The notes below the pieces were generated by a model. It had not been told where the DNA came from, made no database searches, and saw only the letters and a program-made list of their open reading frames with translations. Positions 60,498 to 64,000 of a stretch of 64,000 bases of DNA are shown here, piece by piece (positions within the stretch are counted from its first letter, which is position 1; every line of letters starts with the position of its first letter). Source of the DNA: Hymenobacter sp. IS2118 (lineage in GTDB: Bacteria; Bacteroidota; Bacteroidia; Cytophagales; Hymenobacteraceae); NCBI RefSeq assembly GCF_000715495.1, contig NZ_JNLX01000196.1, forward strand, positions 44,994-108,993. Reading direction: 5' to 3'. Both the position numbers and the translations under genes were made by a program.

Positions 60498-61393
60498 CAG
60501 TTTCTTTCGATTTTACGCTGTCTGTCAGCTGTTTGGAACTTGGCTGGGCTACGCTTTTGAGTCTTGCTTTTGGCGCCTGCTTTGGCTACGGTCGCCTTGT
60601 TGCTACGGGCTGAAACCCTTGGTTTCGCGGCCTGGCTGGCTGCTGCTGCCGCCCGGCGAACGGGTTGAGCAGGCACGTTGGCCACAATTGTATCGTCGTC
60701 CAGGGGTTGCGGCGGCGCAATAATCTCCGGGCCGCTGTCCTCATCGCTGAGTGCCGCATCGCGCCGCCGGCCCGCCATAATATCGTTTTGCAGCGTCGCG
60801 GCCGAGTCGCGGGCCGCGCGGGCTGCCAGGGTATCGGCCGTCAGCACGGGCATCAGCTCCAGCTCGGCGGCATCGAGGCGGCCAGCGGGCACCGAAATGC
60901 GGAAAGGCGGTGAAGAGCTTTCAACCAGGCCAAAAGCCGCCACTTTGCGGGCCACTTCGCTCTGCTTGCTGGCCTCCATGTAGTCCGATTTCAGCGTGGT
61001 GTAGTCGGCGCGCAGGTCTTCGGTTTCCTGCTTGAGACGTTGAATACTCCGGTTCATGCGGTTGCCGTAGTGCGTGTTGCCAATGTAAAGCAGCGTGAGC
61101 AGCATCACAAAAAGCAGGTGCGGCAGAAAGCGCACCGGCAGGCCTTCCCGAAACAGGCCATCCACGCTTGTCACCCGGTCCAGTAATGAAAACAGGCTCC
61201 ACGAGCTGCGGGGCCGGGGCTCCTTTTTGGGTTTGCGGGGCCGCTTTTCGCGCACCGGAGCCGGCGCGGGCTCCGGCACGGGCGCTTCGGCTACCACTTC
61301 TTCGGGCACCACTTCGGGCGCGGGGGCAGGCACTTCGCGGGGCACATTGGCCCGACGCGGCGCATTAGAAGGACGGAGCGTATTAGTAGCCAT
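60497..61393 (-). CDS. ftsL: FtsL-like divisome protein with long extensions
   Basis: The 298-residue protein has a Pro/Ala/Glu- and Lys-rich cytoplasmic part (1-88), one transmembrane helix (about 89-106), and a periplasmic coiled coil (about 111-150). Position between rsmH and ftsI, topology and coiled coil identify FtsL. It is much longer than usual: besides the N-terminal extension, a C-terminal part of about 140 residues ends in an Ala/Lys/Arg-rich tail. It should recruit FtsI and FtsW. Identification rests on topology and context, as FtsL sequences diverge strongly. Confidence 0.8.
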   Translation of the reverse strand: MATNTLRPSNAPRRANVPREVPAPAPEVVPEEVVAEAPVPEPAPAPVREKRPRKPKKEPRPRSSWSLFSLLDRVTSVDGLFREGLPVRFLPHLLFVMLLTLLYIGNTHYGNRMNRSIQRLKQETEDLRADYTTLKSDYMEASKQSEVARKVAAFGLVESSSPPFRISVPAGRLDAAELELMPVLTADTLAARAARDSAATLQNDIMAGRRRDAALSDEDSGPEIIAPPQPLDDDTIVANVPAQPVRRAAAAASQAAKPRVSARSNKATVAKAGAKSKTQKRSPAKFQTADRQRKIERN

Positions 61394-61556
61394 TGTTTCA
61401 GATGACGCTCAACGGTGAACCATTCGGGGAAACCAAAGCGGCCGCCGGGCCATACACTGCCGCCCGGCACTGCCCCCAAACCAGCCTTGAACCAGCATAT
61501 TGCAAGGTGTATATTTTCAAGGCTTTACTCATTGACTTATGCTCCTTTTCGGTAAG

Positions 61557-62480
61557 CTAGTTGCGAATTGCAACACGCAATTTAGCACTTCTGGCCCGGC
61601 TGTTCAGGGCTATTTCGTTGGGGTCGGCTTCTTCCGGCTTGCGATTCACGGCCTCAAATGGCTTGCTCTCATTGCCAAAGAAGTCTTTTTCAACGGCTCC
61701 AAAAAACTTTCCCTTGCCGATAAAATTCTTTACCAGCCGGTCTTCCAGCGAGTGGTAGCTCATCACCACCAGCCGGCCGCCGGGGCGAAGCACCTCGGCC
61801 GTTTGCAACAGCATTTCCTGTAGCGCCTGCATCTCCTGGTTTACTTCGATGCGCAGGGCCTGAAATACCTGGGCCAGGTATTTATTTTCCTTGCCACGGG
61901 GCGTGCAGGGCTGAATGGCCTGCTTCAACTCGGCAATGGTTGCGAGGCGACGGCCGCGGCGGGCAGCCCCCACGGTCTGGGCCAGGGTGCGGGCATTGGT
62001 CACCTCGCCGTACATCCCGAAGATGCGGTGCAGGTCGGCCTCCTTGTAATCGTTGAGGATGTCCGCGGCTGTCAACGGCCCGTCGGGGTCCATGCGCATG
62101 TCCAGCGGCCCATCAAACCGCGTGGAAAAGCCTCGCTCCGGGGTGTCAAACTGGTGCGAACTGACGCCCAGGTCGGCCAGCAAGCCGTCCACCGGCAACA
62201 CGCCCAGCTGCTGTAATTCCGCAGTTAAGTCACGGAAATTAGCCTTGACAAATGTAAACGCCGGGCCGATTAACTTTTCTGCTTCCGCTTCTGCGTCGGC
62301 ATCCTGGTCAAAGCTGTACAGATGGCCCGTCGTCAGCTTTTCGAGAATGCGGGCGGAATGCCCGCCCCCACCAAAGGTCACGTCGACGTAGCGGCCGTTG
62401 GGTTGCAGGTCGAGGGCGGCCAGGCACTGGGCCAGCATCACGGGACGGTGGTAGGCGGTATCGTTGGTGTATTCGCTCAC
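61557..62480 (-). CDS. rsmH: 16S rRNA (cytosine(1402)-N(4))-methyltransferase
   Basis: The 307-residue SAM-dependent enzyme methylates C1402 of 16S rRNA. YVDVTFGGGGHSARIL (about 33-48) is the SAM loop; GLLADLGVSSHQFD, RRLATIAELKQAI and MSYHSLEDRLVKNF are signature segments. The start is GTG at 62480; the mraZ stop TGA overlaps it (GTGA), so the two are coupled. A 163-base gap separates it from ftsL. Confidence 0.97.
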   Translation of the reverse strand: MSEYTNDTAYHRPVMLAQCLAALDLQPNGRYVDVTFGGGGHSARILEKLTTGHLYSFDQDADAEAEAEKLIGPAFTFVKANFRDLTAELQQLGVLPVDGLLADLGVSSHQFDTPERGFSTRFDGPLDMRMDPDGPLTAADILNDYKEADLHRIFGMYGEVTNARTLAQTVGAARRGRRLATIAELKQAIQPCTPRGKENKYLAQVFQALRIEVNQEMQALQEMLLQTAEVLRPGGRLVVMSYHSLEDRLVKNFIGKGKFFGAVEKDFFGNESKPFEAVNRKPEEADPNEIALNSRARSAKLRVAIRN

Positions 62481-62950
62481 GCCAGGGGGCCGCTTTGGGG
62501 CGGGGTTTCAACTGATAAAAACTTCTGCGCCAATTTACTAAAGGTCTGCTGGTCTTTTATGAGATACTCATCGTAGCGGCTGGGGTCCCAGATTTCGCAG
62601 CGGTTTCCCAGGCCCACGATGATGGCTTCTTTTTCAATTCCGGCATAGCGCAACATGCTGCGAGGCAGCATGAAACGGTTGATGGAGTCAAGCTCCACCT
62701 CCGTCATCCCGCGAAAGAAATTCCGCTGAAACTGACGATACTCCTCGTTGAACTCGTCCAAGGCCATCACCTTTTCGTGGATAACGCGCCAAGCCGCCCG
62801 CGGATACAGCACGAGGCAGGGCTCAAACCCGCGCACCAGAATTAGCTGGTTGCCCGATTCCTCCGGCAAATTGCCCTTGACTTTGGCCGGGAGCACAAGC
62901 CGCCCTTTGGGGTCCAGCTTGCATTCATATTCGCCGGACAACAGGTTCAT
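62477..62950 (-). CDS. mraZ: Division/cell-wall cluster regulator MraZ
   Basis: The 157-residue protein has two SpoVT/AbrB-like MraZ domains: DPKGRLVLPAKVK (about 13-25) and LDSINRFMLPRSMLRYAGI (about 83-101). MraZ forms rings that bind direct repeats upstream of its own gene and represses the dcw cluster. The ATG at 62950 begins MNLLSGEYECKLDPKG, the typical start. It is the first gene of the cluster and overlaps rsmH. Putative binding boxes lie at 63016-63040. Confidence 0.97.
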   Translation of the reverse strand: MNLLSGEYECKLDPKGRLVLPAKVKGNLPEESGNQLILVRGFEPCLVLYPRAAWRVIHEKVMALDEFNEEYRQFQRNFFRGMTEVELDSINRFMLPRSMLRYAGIEKEAIIVGLGNRCEIWDPSRYDEYLIKDQQTFSKLAQKFLSVETPPQSGPLA

Positions 62951-62987
62951 GGGCACAGACCGCCAAGGGAAACGGAGACGGTATTGG

Positions 62988-63017
62988 CAAATGTACGGGA
63001 ACCACATCAAAAATCAA
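62988..63017 (-). promoter_or_regulatory. mraZ promoter (-33 TTG, -7 TACATTTG)
   Basis: On the minus strand TTG (63017-63015) is followed by 19 bases and TACATTTG (62995-62988), matching the Bacteroidota consensus TTG / TAnnTTTG at the usual spacing. Transcription would start about 30-35 bases before the mraZ ATG. Confidence 0.75.
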
Positions 63018-63040
63018 CCACGATTTACCATTTCCTACCA
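63016..63040 (-). promoter_or_regulatory. Putative MraZ-binding boxes, three TGGTW repeats 10 bases apart
   Basis: On the minus strand TGGTA (63040-63036), TGGTA (63030-63026) and TGGTT (63020-63016) repeat with an exact 10-base period. Known MraZ operators are three or four TGGGN boxes separated by five bases. The last box overlaps the -33 TTG, so binding would block RNA polymerase. The remainder of the 319-base gap (62951-63269) shows nothing else clear. Confidence 0.7.
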
Positions 63041-63253
63041 CAAATAAAAAACAGGCTTCACGTGCTAAAAATCCAACTATTTTGGGGTTGCTGGTCAGAT
63101 TAAACCCCTGCTTATTGAGCCCGTCAATTCTCAAGCAGCCAAATTGACAGTAGTGACCAGGCACCGTTCTGGGAGCACCTGCTGCGTTCCCCACGCCCGG
63201 ATACCGCACACCGCTGGTCCGGATTTCATACGCCGACAAGTTGGTGCTGGCTT

Positions 63254-63261
63254 TACCTTTG
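63254..63261 (+). promoter_or_regulatory. Possible -7 element (TACCTTTG) of the HYC_CC_PP gene
   Basis: TACCTTTG matches TAnnTTTG but ends only eight bases before the ATG at 63270, so the leader would be almost absent; no -33 TTG is seen at the usual spacing. Tentative. Confidence 0.35.
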
Positions 63262-63269
63262 CGGGTACC

Positions 63270-63710
63270 ATGCGTCCTTATCCCTTGTCCCATCGCCTCG
63301 TTAGTGTTATGCTGGCCGTGCTGGTGCTCACTACTTCGGTGGGGCTCACGGTACAGCGGCTGACCTGCAATCTGAGTGGGCGTAGCATGGTCGCGGTTTC
63401 GGTGCCGGGACGAGCCGACTTGCGTGGCTGCACCGAAGAACTGGTGCCGGCCACATCCCAGGCCACCGATAACTGCTGCGATTTCAGCCAACAGGTGCAC
63501 AAGCTGTCGGTGGCCGTGCACGAGCTAGTGACCAAGGTGCTGTTGCTGGCCCCGTTGCCGGCCACGGTAGCGGCGCTTGAGTTAGCTTGGCCCGCCGGGC
63601 CGGCGCTGGTGTTTTCGCAAACCACTGCACCCCGCTGGTTCGCGGCCGATTCCTCCCCACCCCTGGGCGGGCGCGGACTGCTGGTATTCGTCTGCACGCT
63701 CGTGGTTTAG
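63270..63710 (+). CDS. HYC_CC_PP-family protein
   Basis: The 146-residue protein has an N-terminal hydrophobic segment (about 11-27), a TCNLSG stretch in place of the HYC triplet, DNCCDFS with adjacent cysteines, and SSPPLGGRGLLVFVC near the end. This matches the naming pattern of the HYC_CC_PP family, small Bacteroidota proteins often near metal-related TonB receptors. The function is unknown; the cysteines suggest metal or redox sensing. Divergent from mraZ. The ATG at 63270 was chosen. Confidence 0.75.
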   Translation: MRPYPLSHRLVSVMLAVLVLTTSVGLTVQRLTCNLSGRSMVAVSVPGRADLRGCTEELVPATSQATDNCCDFSQQVHKLSVAVHELVTKVLLLAPLPATVAALELAWPAGPALVFSQTTAPRWFAADSSPPLGGRGLLVFVCTLVV

Positions 63711-64000
63711 GGTTTCTGAAAGCGCGCTGCGCCGCTCTAGTAGCAAGCAGGGCACTTTAGCGCGGCTATGGGCCGCTGACTTTTCAGAAGCACTACTTAA
63801 CTCACTGCCAAGATGAACTATTTGTGCGGGAAGCTTCGGCTACCCTACTTAGAGCCTATCCGGAAAATAAGGAAGTTGTAGCCGAGCGCGAGAATTTTGG
63901 GGTTACCACACCTAACAAATTTCCCGTTGCGCCCGACTACAACCGAATACGAAGCTACCATACACGCCGATTTTTTGCCTTCTCCCGCACTCTGGGCCGC
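63711..64000. other. Unassigned 290 bases at the window end
   Basis: No complete gene is evident. One plus-strand frame is open from about 63897 to the end (PHLTNFPLRPTTTEYEATI), with no ATG, and could be the start of a gene or a remnant. GAGCCTATCCGGAAAAT at 63852-63868 resembles the terminal repeat style of IS5-like elements, but no second end or transposase is in view. Confidence 0.3.

Overview
The window is high-GC chromosomal DNA from a Bacteroidota bacterium, most likely Hymenobacter or a close relative in the Cytophagales. The reasons are the TAnnTTTG-type -7 elements (before rnpB and mraZ), the near absence of Shine-Dalgarno sequences, lineage-typical genes (fused alpha/beta 2-oxoacid dehydrogenase E1, short AMP nucleosidase, DUF1573, HYC_CC_PP family, Smr/DUF2027-like protein) and a Bacteroidota-type division gene order. 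The genus is an inference; no rRNA gene is present.

Layout. 1-7.6 kb: partial Smr-domain protein, secreted M1 peptidase, lipoprotein, RNase P RNA, a sorbosone-dehydrogenase-like protein paired with a cytochrome c, and a sigma54-type response regulator without a DNA-binding domain. 7.65-8.45 kb: A+T-rich island with one membrane protein gene, probably acquired. 8.5-45 kb: a mosaic of short transcription units for central and amino-acid metabolism (E1 fusion, alanine dehydrogenase, AMP nucleosidase, L-asparaginase, malate:quinone oxidoreductase, nicotinamidase, urocanate hydratase, an arginase-family enzyme), envelope and transport (LTA-synthase-like sulfatase, MFS, voltage-gated-type K+ channel, MscS, PAP2, acyltransferase 3), stand-alone enzymes (arylamine N-acetyltransferase, SDR, AlkB-like monooxygenase, MBL-fold hydrolase), one tRNA-Ser, and secreted proteins of unknown role. 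45.9-62.95 kb: a complete minus-strand dcw cluster in the order mraZ-rsmH-ftsL-ftsI-murE-mraY-murD-ftsW-murG-murC-ftsQ-ftsA-ftsZ, without murF or ddl. 63.27 kb to the end: a divergent HYC_CC_PP-family gene and about 290 bases I could not assign.

The dcw genes work together: MraZ and RsmH at the head, MurE/MurD/MurC and MraY/MurG making lipid II, FtsW and FtsI polymerising and cross-linking septal wall, FtsL/FtsQ as divisome scaffold, and FtsA tethering FtsZ to the membrane. A promoter overlapped by three TGGTW boxes spaced exactly 10 bases apart lies upstream of mraZ, which suggests autoregulation.

The most unusual signal is not a protein system. Intergenic regions carry inverted repeats whose arms are built from 7- or 8-base units (GTTGTCA, GAGTTAT, AATTAAA, GAGTGACT, GGGTAAGA types). 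One 8-base-unit hairpin of the GGGTAAG/GGGTAGG type sits inside RNase P RNA, where it forms a long P12 arm, and another supplies the last codons and stop of murD. A second, separate family of GTCATGCTGAGC palindromes (REP-like) occurs at least seven times, often as an apparent terminator.
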